NCBI RefSeq assembly: GCF_003815035.1
Contig: NZ_RKRK01000006.1
Location: 1 to 60,104 of the forward strand
Length of the DNA: 60,104 nucleotides
Reading direction: 5' to 3'
Origin: Abyssicoccus albus
GTDB taxonomy: Bacteria > Bacillota > Bacilli > Staphylococcales > Abyssicoccaceae
Both the position numbers and the translations under genes were made by a program. The notes beneath the pieces were generated by a model, which had not been told where the DNA came from, searched no databases, and saw only the letters and a program-made list of their open reading frames with translations. Positions 1 through 8,664 of this stretch are shown here, in pieces. How positions within the stretch are numbered: the stretch's first letter is position 1; each line of letters starts with the position of its first letter.

Positions 1-77
1 GTGCCTAGGACCGGAATCGAACCGGTACGGTAATCACTTACCGCAGGATTTTAAGTCCTGTGCGTCTGCCAGTTCCG
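1..77 (-). other. Attachment-site core: 3' portion of tRNA-Leu(UAA), left copy
   Basis: Read on the minus strand this is a tRNA-Leu from the D arm to the 3' end: D-loop AACTGGCAGA, anticodon stem CAGGA/TCCTG around loop CTTAAAA (anticodon TAA), a long variable arm GGTAA/TTACC, T arm ACCGG-TTCGATT-CCGGT and 3' acceptor strand CCTAGGC. The matching 5' acceptor strand is absent: beyond base 77 the sequence becomes TATAC and stops resembling a tRNA. Phages that integrate into tRNA genes carry exactly such a 3' fragment to rebuild the host gene. The identical 77 bp recur at the right end next to the integrase. Seen: tRNA fragment and repeat; inferred: attachment core. Confidence 0.85.
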
Positions 78-238
78 GTATAAATACGATAACACCAACG
101 GTTTGAACCGTGTTAGACTGCGTGATGTTCGTAACCATCGCACAAGATACCGTGTTTCGCCGACTAAAGCGTAGTTATTATTGTATACCGAATAAAACGC
201 CGTGTCAACGATAAATTTTAAACGTTCGTGTTTTGCGT

Positions 239-270
239 AAAAAATACTCCCGACAGTATTCTGTCGAGAG
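239..270 (-). terminator. Rho-independent terminator after the leftmost gene
   Basis: On the minus strand a CTCTCGACAG / CTGTCGGGAG stem with a 4-nt loop is followed by TATTTTTT. It lies a few bases past the stop codon of the 87-aa gene and closes the leftmost transcription unit beside the attachment core. Confidence 0.85.
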
Positions 271-278
271 AAATTACG

Positions 279-542
279 CTACATTATCTTATTCATTCGC
301 TCCATGTACTCGAGGAAGTCTTTCGCTTTTATTTCTTCGACTTCTATTTCGGAAGTGTCATCGCTAGAAAAGAAGTAATCTACATACGGAGTATATGCTC
401 CGATACCATCAACGATAAAATGATCGAACAATCTTGTCTCGCCACGTTGTACTCGGATAACTTCTTCCGGATCAATTAGTCCTTCATCAATATCCGACTT
501 CAATTCGTCAATTAATTGCGAGTAGTCATAACTTACGTTCAC
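279..542 (-). CDS. Small acidic protein, attachment-site proximal
   Basis: An 87-aa acidic protein with no family I recognise, starting at GTG with GGAG 12 nt upstream. It stands alone between the endolysin terminator (601-639) and its own terminator (239-270), and has its own TATAAT box overlapping a perfect palindrome (568-582). Isolated, separately promoted genes beside attP/attL are often expressed from the prophage (morons), so a lysogenic function such as a host-fitness or exclusion factor is possible, but that is inference from position only. Confidence 0.6.
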   Translation of the reverse strand: MNVSYDYSQLIDELKSDIDEGLIDPEEVIRVQRGETRLFDHFIVDGIGAYTPYVDYFFSSDDTSEIEVEEIKAKDFLEYMERMNKIM

Positions 543-567
543 TATCTACCATCTCCAATACCGTAAT

Positions 568-586
568 ATGTTACGGTAACATTATA
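568..586 (-). promoter_or_regulatory. -10 box overlapping a perfect palindrome
   Basis: The plus strand reads ATGTTACGGTAACAT (568-582), a perfect 15-base palindrome. Its right edge shares two bases with TATAAT on the minus strand (581-586). The -35 region is poor. A palindrome on a -10 box is the layout expected of a repressor operator controlling the 279-542 gene; the binding protein is unknown. Confidence 0.55.
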
Positions 587-600
587 CAATATTTTACACG

Positions 601-639
601 AAATAAAAAATACGAAGTGTATATCTAATACACTCCGTA
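601..639 (-). terminator. Terminator of the lysis operon
   Basis: Minus-strand stem TACGGAGTGTAT / ATACACTTCGTA (one mismatch) followed by TTTTTTA, starting just beyond the endolysin stop codon. It ends the long structural and lysis transcript. Confidence 0.85.
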
Positions 640-645
640 CTATAA

Positions 646-1722
646 TTAATGATGGTTGACTGCGCCTTTAGTATACCACGATTTTACTCCAGACGTAGCA
701 CCGCTATTCAATTTCGTCACTTCGCCCCACAAACGTCCTTTTTGGTTCGCAGAACTAAATCCGATTCCCGTCTCTTTCTTTCCGACAGGAGCGAAGAAGT
801 ATGCCGTAGAAGAACCTTTCGTAGAATACTTAAATCGAATCCACCAGTATCCGTCTTTATAGAACAAGTGGTCGAAGTTTACCCAATCGCCTTTACGTAG
901 GTAACTATTCGAAGGAACTTTCTTCGACTTCAATGACGGATAACCTCTACGTACTACAATCGAACTATTCGACGTAAATGTTCCCGACCAATCCCAATCT
1001 GTATTCGGTTTCTTTGGCTCGGACTTCGGCTTGACTACCGTTAGTTTCTGTCCGATTTGTAATACGTTACTACGTAAGTTATTCAACGACTTCAATTGCG
1101 AAACAGTAATTCCGTGGTCGTTTGCGATACCCCACAACGTATCTCCTTTACGGACAATATACGTATTACGTTGCTTCTTAACTTTCTTCGTTACTTGTTT
1201 CGAAGTCTTCTTATCGCCATTGATTTCGTCCATCTTACGTTGGATCAAACGCAAGAAATCTCTCCACGAGTTTGTCGATAACATTTTGTGCGGACAGTAC
1301 TTACCGCTCCAATCTTCGTGCTTACGTACTCTATCGACACCCCAACCGTATTGAGTTAATACGTGAGCAATGTATGTCGCAGCATTGTCTTCGGCTTGTT
1401 TGTATCGCTCTGACTTCGAACCATTATAACCGTTATCCATAGAGTAACAAATCTCGACACCAATGCTCGTTCTATTCCCCGTTAAGTTTCCTGCGTGCCA
1501 AGCGTTACGGTTGAACGGAATCAATTGTACGACTTCTTTATCGTCTACTGCGACGTGGTATGACGTATAATTGTTGTTCGAGTTCATGTACGAAGCCTCG
1601 CCTCTTGCTCTCGCCGTATTAGCCGTATTGTGTACGGTAATTGTTGTCGGCTTCATAGGGTACGTTGCTTTAATCGCCCACTTCGACTTTGGCGTCCACA
1701 TATTAACGATTTTATAACTCAT
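646..1722 (-). CDS. Endolysin: N-acetylmuramoyl-L-alanine amidase with LysM and SH3b domains
   Basis: A 358-aa lysin that cleaves the amide bond between MurNAc and L-Ala in host peptidoglycan. Residues about 1-160 are an Amidase_2/PGRP-type catalytic domain, with zinc-ligand candidates in TVHNTAN and in KHEDWSGKYCPHK. A LysM wall-binding repeat follows at about 185-230 (YIVRKGDTLWGIA), and an SH3b wall-binding domain fills the C-terminus. The start MSYKIV is chosen because GGAGGTGGAAGACG precedes it; an in-frame start 8 codons upstream lies inside the preceding gene. It overlaps that gene by 11 nt and is followed by a strong terminator. No signal peptide is seen, so export should depend on the holin. 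Confidence 0.93.
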   Translation of the reverse strand: MSYKIVNMWTPKSKWAIKATYPMKPTTITVHNTANTARARGEASYMNSNNNYTSYHVAVDDKEVVQLIPFNRNAWHAGNLTGNRTSIGVEICYSMDNGYNGSKSERYKQAEDNAATYIAHVLTQYGWGVDRVRKHEDWSGKYCPHKMLSTNSWRDFLRLIQRKMDEINGDKKTSKQVTKKVKKQRNTYIVRKGDTLWGIANDHGITVSQLKSLNNLRSNVLQIGQKLTVVKPKSEPKKPNTDWDWSGTFTSNSSIVVRRGYPSLKSKKVPSNSYLRKGDWVNFDHLFYKDGYWWIRFKYSTKGSSTAYFFAPVGKKETGIGFSSANQKGRLWGEVTKLNSGATSGVKSWYTKGAVNHH

Positions 1723-1870
1723 CGTCTTCCACCTCCACGATTTCATCGGCAGCTAATCCGACAATCTGTTCTTCGTCTTCTTCTTCGTAATCAAACTCAT
1801 CAGATTGTAATTCGGCTAACTCTTCTTCGGTAATTCCGTCGAATCTTTCGTTACTTAAATCCTTGCTCAT
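1712..1870 (-). CDS. 52-aa highly acidic lysis-cassette protein
   Basis: Encodes 52 residues, about 40% Asp/Glu, beginning MSKDLSNERFDG. GAAAGGAG sits 9 nt before its ATG, which follows the holin stop codon by one base, and its 3' end overlaps the endolysin start. No family is recognised. The tight coupling between holin and endolysin suggests either a lysis-timing role or a device to couple translation. Confidence 0.75.
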   Translation of the reverse strand: MSKDLSNERFDGITEEELAELQSDEFDYEEEDEEQIVGLAADEIVEVEDDEL

Positions 1871-1871
1871 A

Positions 1872-2180
1872 TTACGAGTCTCCTTTCAATTCTTCTTCCT
1901 CGTCAACTTGGCGCTCTACTTTTTCGATTTGTCTACTCGTCAACTTATCACGCTTTAATTGTTTCGTGATCTCCGTACCAATAGCGCCCTCTTTCGTTGT
2001 GTCGTTGTTCTTAAATGCGGCATAAGCAGAAGCGCCTACCGTGAATAAGAACGTCAATGTTTGTTCGAGTTGTACTTCGTCATACTCTAACGGTTCTTTT
2101 CCGAATAGAACTAATCCCGTACTGATTAACGAAACTGCGAGTAGGATAAATCGAATCCATGTTCCTTTGTTTTGTGGCAT
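1872..2180 (-). CDS. Holin, SPP1 family
   Basis: A 102-aa protein with an N-terminal hydrophobic segment (WIRFILLAVSLISTGLVLFG), a second hydrophobic stretch (about 42-58, FLFTVGASAYAAFKNNDTT) and a charged C-terminal tail. This is the layout of class II phage holins of the SPP1 type, which open the membrane so the endolysin can reach the wall. The KNNDTTKEG motif after the second segment is typical of the family. It lies directly upstream of the endolysin genes and downstream of a terminator (2214-2241), so the lysis genes may also have their own promoter. Confidence 0.85.
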   Translation of the reverse strand: MPQNKGTWIRFILLAVSLISTGLVLFGKEPLEYDEVQLEQTLTFLFTVGASAYAAFKNNDTTKEGAIGTEITKQLKRDKLTSRQIEKVERQVDEEEELKGDS

Positions 2181-2213
2181 TTATATCGACCCTTTCATTG
2201 ATTAATTTCTATT

Positions 2214-2241
2214 AAAAAGGACGACCCGTTAAGGTCGCCCG
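2214..2241 (-). terminator. Terminator between tail and lysis genes
   Basis: Minus-strand stem GGGCGACC / GGGTCGTCC followed by TTTTT. It lies just after the 20-aa peptide gene and before the holin, and may limit read-through of tail transcripts into the lysis genes. Confidence 0.8.
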
Positions 2242-2252
2242 TATACTTTTTT

Positions 2253-2315
2253 CTAACTACAATTTCCGAACCACCAACACGTCAACCATGTTGCGCCTAA
2301 TACGAATTCAAACAT
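2253..2315 (-). CDS. 20-aa tryptophan-rich hydrophobic peptide
   Basis: A minimal ORF, MFEFVLGATWLTCWWFGNCS, with a full AAAGGAGGTGTTACGT ribosome site before its ATG and a terminator right after it. Three Trp and two Cys in 20 residues suggest membrane association. It sits between an XhlA-like gene and the holin. The ribosome site is as strong as any in the window, which is the main argument that it is translated. Confidence 0.6.
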   Translation of the reverse strand: MFEFVLGATWLTCWWFGNCS

Positions 2316-2338
2316 ACGTAACACCTCCTTTATCAAAG

Positions 2339-2713
2339 TTATAATCCGAACCATTGTTGGAGTAGTGCTATAACCATACTCGTAATAACGGTTCCGATTA
2401 AACCTAATAACCAGAACTTTATTTTACGCATATTCTCTTCCGACTTTTTCTGTTCTTGCTTACGCCTTTCTTTCTCCTCGTCTCTCTCACGGTTTATTAG
2501 ATCGAGTGTGAAGTCCATTTTCTGATTCGTAAGTTCTTGCGAATGTTGACCCGAACGTATTTGTTCTAACGACGCATAAACTCGATTGATTTGTTCGGCG
2601 GACTTCTTTTCAGTCTCATCAATACGTTCGTAGATTCGTTCGAACTTTTTGTCGTTCTCTGCGTCTTTTTCTTCCAACCTTTTAATACGTTGGTTATGCT
2701 GTTCTACCACCAT
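2339..2713 (-). CDS. XhlA-like membrane-anchored lysis accessory protein
   Basis: A 124-aa protein: a long charged coiled coil (about 1-97, rich in Glu, Lys and Arg) followed by one C-terminal membrane helix (FWLLGLIGTVITSMVIALL). This is the layout of the hemolysin XhlA family, which acts with a holin in Bacillus phage lysis cassettes. It is the first gene of the lysis region and is separated from the holin by the 20-aa peptide gene. Whether it is needed for lysis cannot be seen. Confidence 0.75.
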   Translation of the reverse strand: MVVEQHNQRIKRLEEKDAENDKKFERIYERIDETEKKSAEQINRVYASLEQIRSGQHSQELTNQKMDFTLDLINRERDEEKERRKQEQKKSEENMRKIKFWLLGLIGTVITSMVIALLQQWFGL

Positions 2714-2751
2714 TTCATCGCAACACCTCTAACGTTTATTCTATCTATATA

Positions 2752-3102
2752 TTAAGCATTTGTTGATTCGTCCGTTGCTTCCTCTGACGTTTCTGACTCT
2801 CCATATAAATCATTAACGATTGCTTGATATTCTTCTGGTAAGTTCGTAACAACATGAGTGCTATTTTCTACGTCTTGGACTATATAGCAATGAAAGTCAT
2901 ATTCAAAAGCCTCATATAAAGCATTTAAAAAGTTCATCAACTTACCTGCTTGCGTTTGGTCTACGATACCCATACCGTCCTTTTGGTCTTGTTCTCTGAA
3001 TAAACCGTTATAATCATTCATAGAAATATATCTCACTTGCTTATCTCTCAAACCTACCTTCGCTACATAAAATACGATTTCTTGACTTGTTACATTTGCC
3101 AT
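2752..3102 (-). CDS. Conserved-looking phage protein of unknown function
   Basis: 116 aa, soluble, with a disordered Ser/Thr/Glu-rich C-terminal tail (SETSEEATDEST). No motif is recognised. It lies between the XkdX-like gene and the XhlA-like gene, where Firmicutes phages often carry small baseplate or fibre accessory proteins. Structural role by position only. Confidence 0.65.
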   Translation of the reverse strand: MANVTSQEIVFYVAKVGLRDKQVRYISMNDYNGLFREQDQKDGMGIVDQTQAGKLMNFLNALYEAFEYDFHCYIVQDVENSTHVVTNLPEEYQAIVNDLYGESETSEEATDESTNA

Positions 3103-3137
3103 ACTATCTACTCCCTTTTTTTCAATTTGGGCAATGC

Positions 3138-3284
3138 TTACTCAACATCGCCCTGTTTATTTTTTAATTGTTCGTTTTCTTTCTGTAAATCATCGACCAT
3201 AGCTTTTAGTCTTGCGTTCTCTAAATTCTTTTGAGCTAGTTCTTGCGCTAAAATTTGTTCTGATTTTTCAAAGTTAATATCCAT
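3138..3284 (-). CDS. 48-aa coiled-coil protein after the tail fibre (XkdX-like position)
   Basis: A 48-residue helical protein beginning MDINFEKSEQILAQE, one continuous predicted coiled coil. AAAGGAGG sits 7 nt before the ATG. It directly follows the Tal/fibre gene, the place where many Firmicutes siphoviruses carry a tiny XkdX-type protein, but its sequence is not clearly of that family. Its stop codon lies inside a hairpin (GGGCGATG / CATTGCCC). Confidence 0.65.
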   Translation of the reverse strand: MDINFEKSEQILAQELAQKNLENARLKAMVDDLQKENEQLKNKQGDVE

Positions 3285-3300
3285 TAGTTAGCCTCCTTTA

Positions 3301-6300
3301 TTAACGTTCTAGTGCGGAAACTCTAGTCGCTAAACTTCTAATTTGTTCTCTAAGACCGTTACTAGCGTTAATACTATCGTATGCCGATTCAGCTCTGTTT
3401 ATTGTTTGTTTAATACTGAATAATCCACCACGAACAAAATAAACATCATTTCTGGTGAATCTAAATCCTGCACCCGTAGTATCACCGTTATCAAACCTTA
3501 ATTCAGTATCACCTGACAGATTGGTAAATCTTAACCTGTTTATTCTCCAACTATAAATACTATGGAATGGTGTATTGCTTCCACCAAGCACGTAATTATC
3601 TGCACTTGATGGTGGTCTGAACCGTGCATATCGACTAGAATCAGAATTCTCAAAATCGAACTTGAAATACATATCATTTGGCTCATTTCCGCTTCCGATT
3701 TCAACGTTAGTACCAGTCAATCTAGCGTCATTACTTCCGCCTCCAATTCTAAGTCCTGCAAAACCTTCATCGTTCACACGTATTGTACCGTCAATATTAT
3801 AATGACCTCCGCCAAAATATGCGACATTACTTCCGTTTGATAAGCCTGTCATACCAAAACCGACGATAACATCTCTATCATCTCGTGTGGTTGATGGGTA
3901 AATCATTCTGAACATATTATCAGAGTCATAAAAATCAATTGTAGAATTACCAAAAAACTCTAAATGGTTTTTATTTAAGTCAAATTTCATCGTGTTGTCT
4001 AAACTCCGCAACACTCCACCAGTTATCCTGTCGGCACTTAAATCAATCGACTTTATATCTCGTATAAACGCTGATTTAGATGTCAACTTATCAATAAACG
4101 CCGAATTAGACGTTATTCTATCGAACAACGCATTATCGACTTGCAACCATTCTGATTTAAGGATATTCGTTTCCATGATTTCCGATGAAACGCTCTTTAA
4201 ATCTGCATGAACAGCACTGATTGCTTTCGTCTTAATGTCGTTCGCAAATATACTGTTCGCTGATATCTTATTAACCAATGCGCTATCCACTTTCAACTTA
4301 CTTGCGTCAACAACTTCTGATTTAAGCATATTCGTATCAATAATATTCGATGTCAAATACGCAGTTGTGACACTTGCGAAGTCTGCTCTAACTGCTTTGA
4401 TTGCCTCCGATGTAATCGTGTTTTTAACCGTTAAGTTATTCGACACATCGACATTATCGCCGATTAATGCTAGTCCGTCTTTATTACCTACGATAGCACT
4501 TGCGAATGTGTCTCCACCGACTTTTGTTGTTCCAATGCTAAAGCCGTCTGACAGAAGTTTGACTTCGGAATGTTGTACAGTATCTTCGACTGCGGGAGTC
4601 CAGTCTGTTGCTTTATCCCCTTTTTCTAATTTTACATTTCTTATATAAAATCCATGTAAATATGACGAATCAATATTTGCGTTCGGTCTTTTCGCAATTA
4701 AGATGTCTCCTCCAACTTTAGTGTTTGTTGCTGTAAAAGTCACTGACACTCTTGTGAATTCTCCCAATGTACTACTAAAAGATTTTACTGATAAAGGTTG
4801 ATTTGGTACGCCAGAAATGTCATACATCATATATACATAATTGAGTTGTTGCATATTACTGCCTCTTGACCCTTCAATTGTTAATGTGTATGTTTGTCCA
4901 GCAACCACATCAAAAGTAGGTGTTCTTACACCTACATACCTGCCTGCTGTATTAGAAAACATATAATCATTTTTTTCATTATCTTTAGTTGCTGTAGAAC
5001 CATATGGTATACTCCAACCGTCTAAACCTTTAGAAAAATCACTATTTGGTATTAAGTTACGTCCACCAACTTCAATCGCCTCAATATCAGCGTTCCATAC
5101 TTTACGTTCGAACATATCCGCATTTTCAATGACAGTCTGACCGTTCGTTGCTATCCAATCATCAGCCCTATCAATGCGTGATATTTGATTTTGGATAGTT
5201 GTCTTATTACCCTCTGCCGTCTGTTTAACTTGATTGATAGATTGATTTAGCGTGTTTGTTGCAGAGTTAATATCTCGTTTCCACACTTCATTAGTAATCG
5301 CTTGACTGTTTACGTCAATGCTAGATTGTGCGGTTGTTTTCCATTTTTCTAGATCAGCAACAGACAGATTAATGTTATCAGCACGTTGCGACAGATTAGA
5401 GATGACTGTATCGTGTCCACTTGTCTTTTGCACAAGTCCTGCAATCTCATCTGCTTGAACGTTTAACTCTGCTCTATTTGTCTCGACTTCACTCTCTATA
5501 TCTTCGGGCGCTGGAGTCCAGTCTGTTGCGATGTTGCCTTTTTCTAGCTTCACTCTCCATAAAGCAACGTCAACAGTGTCTCCAACTGATTCTGGATAAA
5601 TTTGGTGTTGGAAAGAGACTGTTCCAACATTGTTTACTCCTGTTGATATGATACGTTTCTGTTCTCCCGGTTGTAGCCAAACATTGTTCGCACTAAAACC
5701 GTTGTACCTAAATTTAAAAGGCTTATCCCCTAAATTTTTAACCCAATAACTAAAAGTCATCTCTTCTTCTCCTACACCATAAATTCTAGGTGTAGTAGAT
5801 AAACCACTATATGGATTTTTGCTTATATTAGAGTTCGGAACATAAGTCAATCGAGTGGCGTCACTAGTATTCCACTCTTCAACAGTATAATTTTGAGTGA
5901 TTGTTCTTGTGTACCCTGTATATGGGGTATATTTCTCAAAATTATTACTATTCTTAATGTAGTTCCTACCACCAACGCTTAAATTATCAATCTTACTCGC
6001 TGTTATTTTAACGTTATCAGCATTTTGATTGATTAATGTCGTGTGGTTACTTACTGTGTTGCTTATTGAATCAACAGTAGACTGACTTGCTTTTGACTTT
6101 ATGTCGTTTGCATTTTGTACAATTGAAGTGCTATTTCTATCGACTATCCCTTTTAAGTCATTAACAACGCTACTATCAACTTTTAAAGCAATCTCTTTTG
6201 AAGTTAATTCGATAGCCGCTTTATTTTTCTCTACTTCTTTTTCTAAATCTTCTGGCGCTGGAGACCACTCTGTTGCGATGTTTCCTTTTTCGATTTTAAT

Positions 6301-8664
6301 GTTCTCGATAATAAAATCATCGTTTTCGTCATTTTCGTTATAAAAGTCCAATATCCAACTACCCGTTATATTATTAGGATCTTTTAAGGTTTTCGTGAAT
6401 GACAGTCTTTGACGATTAGTTCCGATATTTTTAAACCATTCCATACCAAAAGATTTATCTATTTGACCGTTACTATCATACGCTCTTAACGATAAACCTT
6501 TTTGCATTTGAACATCAAAACTAATTGTTATCTCATCGCCAAATGATACTTTATCATTGATATGTGACATATCAACTCGATAAATATAAGTTAAACTGTT
6601 GAAAGATTCTCCATATACCTTTTTAATGTTAGCACTATCTTCTAATAAGTTTCTTCCACCGATTTTCATGTTATCAATAGACTTTGCTGTTAATTGTAGC
6701 TTTTCCGATGTCTGACTTATTAAAGTGCTATTCTTCTCTACAGTATTATTAATCGTATCAACATATGCTTTTTCTGCTTTAGATTTTATTTCGTTAGCAT
6801 TTTGGCTAATTAACGTATTTTGATTAGTCACTGTCTGATTTAACGTATCAACAGTAGACTGATTAGCTTTTGTTTTAATATCATTCGCATTTTGAGTAAT
6901 CGAAGTCGTGTGTTTATCAACTGTTCCTTTTAAACTGTCTAGCGATGTTTGACTTGCTTTAGATGATAGTTGACCTTTAACATTCGTAATCTCTACATCA
7001 TGCGAATCAATTTTAGTACCGTGTTCTTCTAGTAAGTTTTGAGCGTTAGATATATCAGTCTTCGCATTACTTAAATCTTTTTTAGCATTAGCAATATCTT
7101 TTTTTATCGAAGTATCACTTGTCTTTAAATCGCTAATCGTAGTGTCGTATATCGACTTATCAACTTTAGTCGCTAGATCATTCGATACATTAACCACTTT
7201 CGTGTCAACGTCTGATATGTCGTTACCTAAATCAGACAACGATGTATTGATACGACTTTCTGCACTGTTTAAATCTGTTCTCACGCTATCAGTCAACGAT
7301 TTAGCATTTGTTTCTGATTGTTCGATAGCGTCTTGTTTCGCAGTTGATATGTCGTTCTCTAACTCTTTTCGAGTGTTATCAATGACTGTATTCATTCTAG
7401 TTTCCGCTGATTTAACTTCTGCTTGTGCAGTATCGACTGCCTCGTTAAATTTATCCTCGATATACTCCGTTTGAGCATTATACTCTGTATCAAAAGCGAG
7501 TTTTAATTGCGTAATGTAGTCGACTGTATCTTGCTCAACTCTATCAATCTTTTTCTGTAAGTTGATTTTCGCTTTATCTTCTTTAAAATACTGATAATCT
7601 CCTAGAGATATTTTAGTTAATTCAGTATTCAATAAGTTTACTTCTAATTTCTGCACTCTGGCTTTTCGTAATATGTCAATTTCTTTGTATATAATTCCGA
7701 CTTCATCTCCGAGATTTAAGTCGCCAACAGATACTACATCAGTTTCGTAACTTACTTTCGGAACACAATTCTGAATTAGATACTCATACGTTGCTTGTGC
7801 TAACTCTCTTCTATTTTCGATGTCCTCAAAGACAACGACTTGTAATCGAGGCTTTAATACTCCGTTTTCGTAATATCCGTATTGATCAGTCGCACTTGGT
7901 AATTCGATATAGTCTTGTGCGTAAGGTTTTTTAACGACATCATTAGACCAGCTCATGTTAGCGAGATTAACTCTACGACCGTAACCGTCTCCGACTTCTT
8001 CGCCTTTACCACGACCAATTACCGCCGTTACAATTTCTGCGTCCGACTGCTCTTGTCTGATTTGTAATACGTTAGAGCCGTAAGCAAATCGCTTACCAGT
8101 CCATTCGCCTAGTTTATTCTTAACGTGGATATTCTTCGATACAATCTTCTGACCGTCAAACGTTAAACTGTAATCGAGTTCTACGTTCCACGTTTCGAGG
8201 ATTTTAGTTCGACATTCAGAAGGACTTTCGTAATAAAAGTTCGTTGATTTTGGCGTAGTTATATCATACTCTGTCACTCGCCAACCAATTCCGTTAAATG
8301 CTACATCACACGCTACATCTGCCGTATCGTCTGTCGGTCTCTTGTCTCGTATAATATCCCCCGCCAAAGCCTCGTCAAAGAACAGATGAACTCCCTCGAC
8401 AATTAAGCTATCGTCTTGAACAATGCGGTCATGTATCTTGTACAATTGAAATCTATCTTGCTTGTCAAAATGTCCGATAAAAGTCGCATTATCTACAGAC
8501 TTCTTGTGATTGAATATCTGACCTTTGTTTGTTTTATGAAATAACGGTAACTCCATGTAAAACGTATAAAGTCCGTTTAATTCAATCGTCTGTAATGCCT
8601 CGATGATATTATTACGAGGTATAATCTTATTAAGTTGTTTTTTACTATCGAATAAATAAATCAT
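3301..8664 (-). CDS. Tail-tip protein: Tal-type N-terminus fused to a long fibre/receptor-binding region
   Basis: 1787 aa. Residues 1-370 resemble the prophage tail endopeptidase/Tal hub that closes the tail tube under Dit (MIYLFDSKKQLNKIIPRNN at the N-terminus). Residues about 375-640 are coiled-coil heptads with repeated SITQNANDIK/STVDTLNQTV units. Three GGRN-type jelly-roll/carbohydrate-binding-like modules follow (about 670-790, 900-1045, 1190-1320), each ending in (D/E)WTPAPED-like sequence, separated by more coiled coil. A beta-rich region with SNS/KSAF repeats leads to a C-terminal coiled coil (LREQIRSLATRVSALER). The second module is shared with Dit. It probably binds the host surface; no peptidase residues are assigned. 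It overlaps Dit by 4 nt. Confidence 0.88.
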   Translation of the reverse strand: MIYLFDSKKQLNKIIPRNNIIEALQTIELNGLYTFYMELPLFHKTNKGQIFNHKKSVDNATFIGHFDKQDRFQLYKIHDRIVQDDSLIVEGVHLFFDEALAGDIIRDKRPTDDTADVACDVAFNGIGWRVTEYDITTPKSTNFYYESPSECRTKILETWNVELDYSLTFDGQKIVSKNIHVKNKLGEWTGKRFAYGSNVLQIRQEQSDAEIVTAVIGRGKGEEVGDGYGRRVNLANMSWSNDVVKKPYAQDYIELPSATDQYGYYENGVLKPRLQVVVFEDIENRRELAQATYEYLIQNCVPKVSYETDVVSVGDLNLGDEVGIIYKEIDILRKARVQKLEVNLLNTELTKISLGDYQYFKEDKAKINLQKKIDRVEQDTVDYITQLKLAFDTEYNAQTEYIEDKFNEAVDTAQAEVKSAETRMNTVIDNTRKELENDISTAKQDAIEQSETNAKSLTDSVRTDLNSAESRINTSLSDLGNDISDVDTKVVNVSNDLATKVDKSIYDTTISDLKTSDTSIKKDIANAKKDLSNAKTDISNAQNLLEEHGTKIDSHDVEITNVKGQLSSKASQTSLDSLKGTVDKHTTSITQNANDIKTKANQSTVDTLNQTVTNQNTLISQNANEIKSKAEKAYVDTINNTVEKNSTLISQTSEKLQLTAKSIDNMKIGGRNLLEDSANIKKVYGESFNSLTYIYRVDMSHINDKVSFGDEITISFDVQMQKGLSLRAYDSNGQIDKSFGMEWFKNIGTNRQRLSFTKTLKDPNNITGSWILDFYNENDENDDFIIENIKIEKGNIATEWSPAPEDLEKEVEKNKAAIELTSKEIALKVDSSVVNDLKGIVDRNSTSIVQNANDIKSKASQSTVDSISNTVSNHTTLINQNADNVKITASKIDNLSVGGRNYIKNSNNFEKYTPYTGYTRTITQNYTVEEWNTSDATRLTYVPNSNISKNPYSGLSTTPRIYGVGEEEMTFSYWVKNLGDKPFKFRYNGFSANNVWLQPGEQKRIISTGVNNVGTVSFQHQIYPESVGDTVDVALWRVKLEKGNIATDWTPAPEDIESEVETNRAELNVQADEIAGLVQKTSGHDTVISNLSQRADNINLSVADLEKWKTTAQSSIDVNSQAITNEVWKRDINSATNTLNQSINQVKQTAEGNKTTIQNQISRIDRADDWIATNGQTVIENADMFERKVWNADIEAIEVGGRNLIPNSDFSKGLDGWSIPYGSTATKDNEKNDYMFSNTAGRYVGVRTPTFDVVAGQTYTLTIEGSRGSNMQQLNYVYMMYDISGVPNQPLSVKSFSSTLGEFTRVSVTFTATNTKVGGDILIAKRPNANIDSSYLHGFYIRNVKLEKGDKATDWTPAVEDTVQHSEVKLLSDGFSIGTTKVGGDTFASAIVGNKDGLALIGDNVDVSNNLTVKNTITSEAIKAVRADFASVTTAYLTSNIIDTNMLKSEVVDASKLKVDSALVNKISANSIFANDIKTKAISAVHADLKSVSSEIMETNILKSEWLQVDNALFDRITSNSAFIDKLTSKSAFIRDIKSIDLSADRITGGVLRSLDNTMKFDLNKNHLEFFGNSTIDFYDSDNMFRMIYPSTTRDDRDVIVGFGMTGLSNGSNVAYFGGGHYNIDGTIRVNDEGFAGLRIGGGSNDARLTGTNVEIGSGNEPNDMYFKFDFENSDSSRYARFRPPSSADNYVLGGSNTPFHSIYSWRINRLRFTNLSGDTELRFDNGDTTGAGFRFTRNDVYFVRGGLFSIKQTINRAESAYDSINASNGLREQIRSLATRVSALER
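5553..5863 (-). repeat. 311-bp module identical to part of the Dit gene (copy in tail fibre)
   Basis: By direct comparison this stretch is base-for-base identical to 8855-9165 in the neighbouring Dit gene. It encodes the core of a beta-sandwich module (YGVGEEEMTFSYWVKNLGDK). Identity at third codon positions implies a recent duplication or ongoing gene conversion. Confidence 0.95.

Noticed and set aside
1-77. Complete tRNA-Leu gene
   Set aside because: The 5' acceptor strand and full D stem are missing in this window; only the 3' part is present, so it is an attachment core and not a working tRNA gene.
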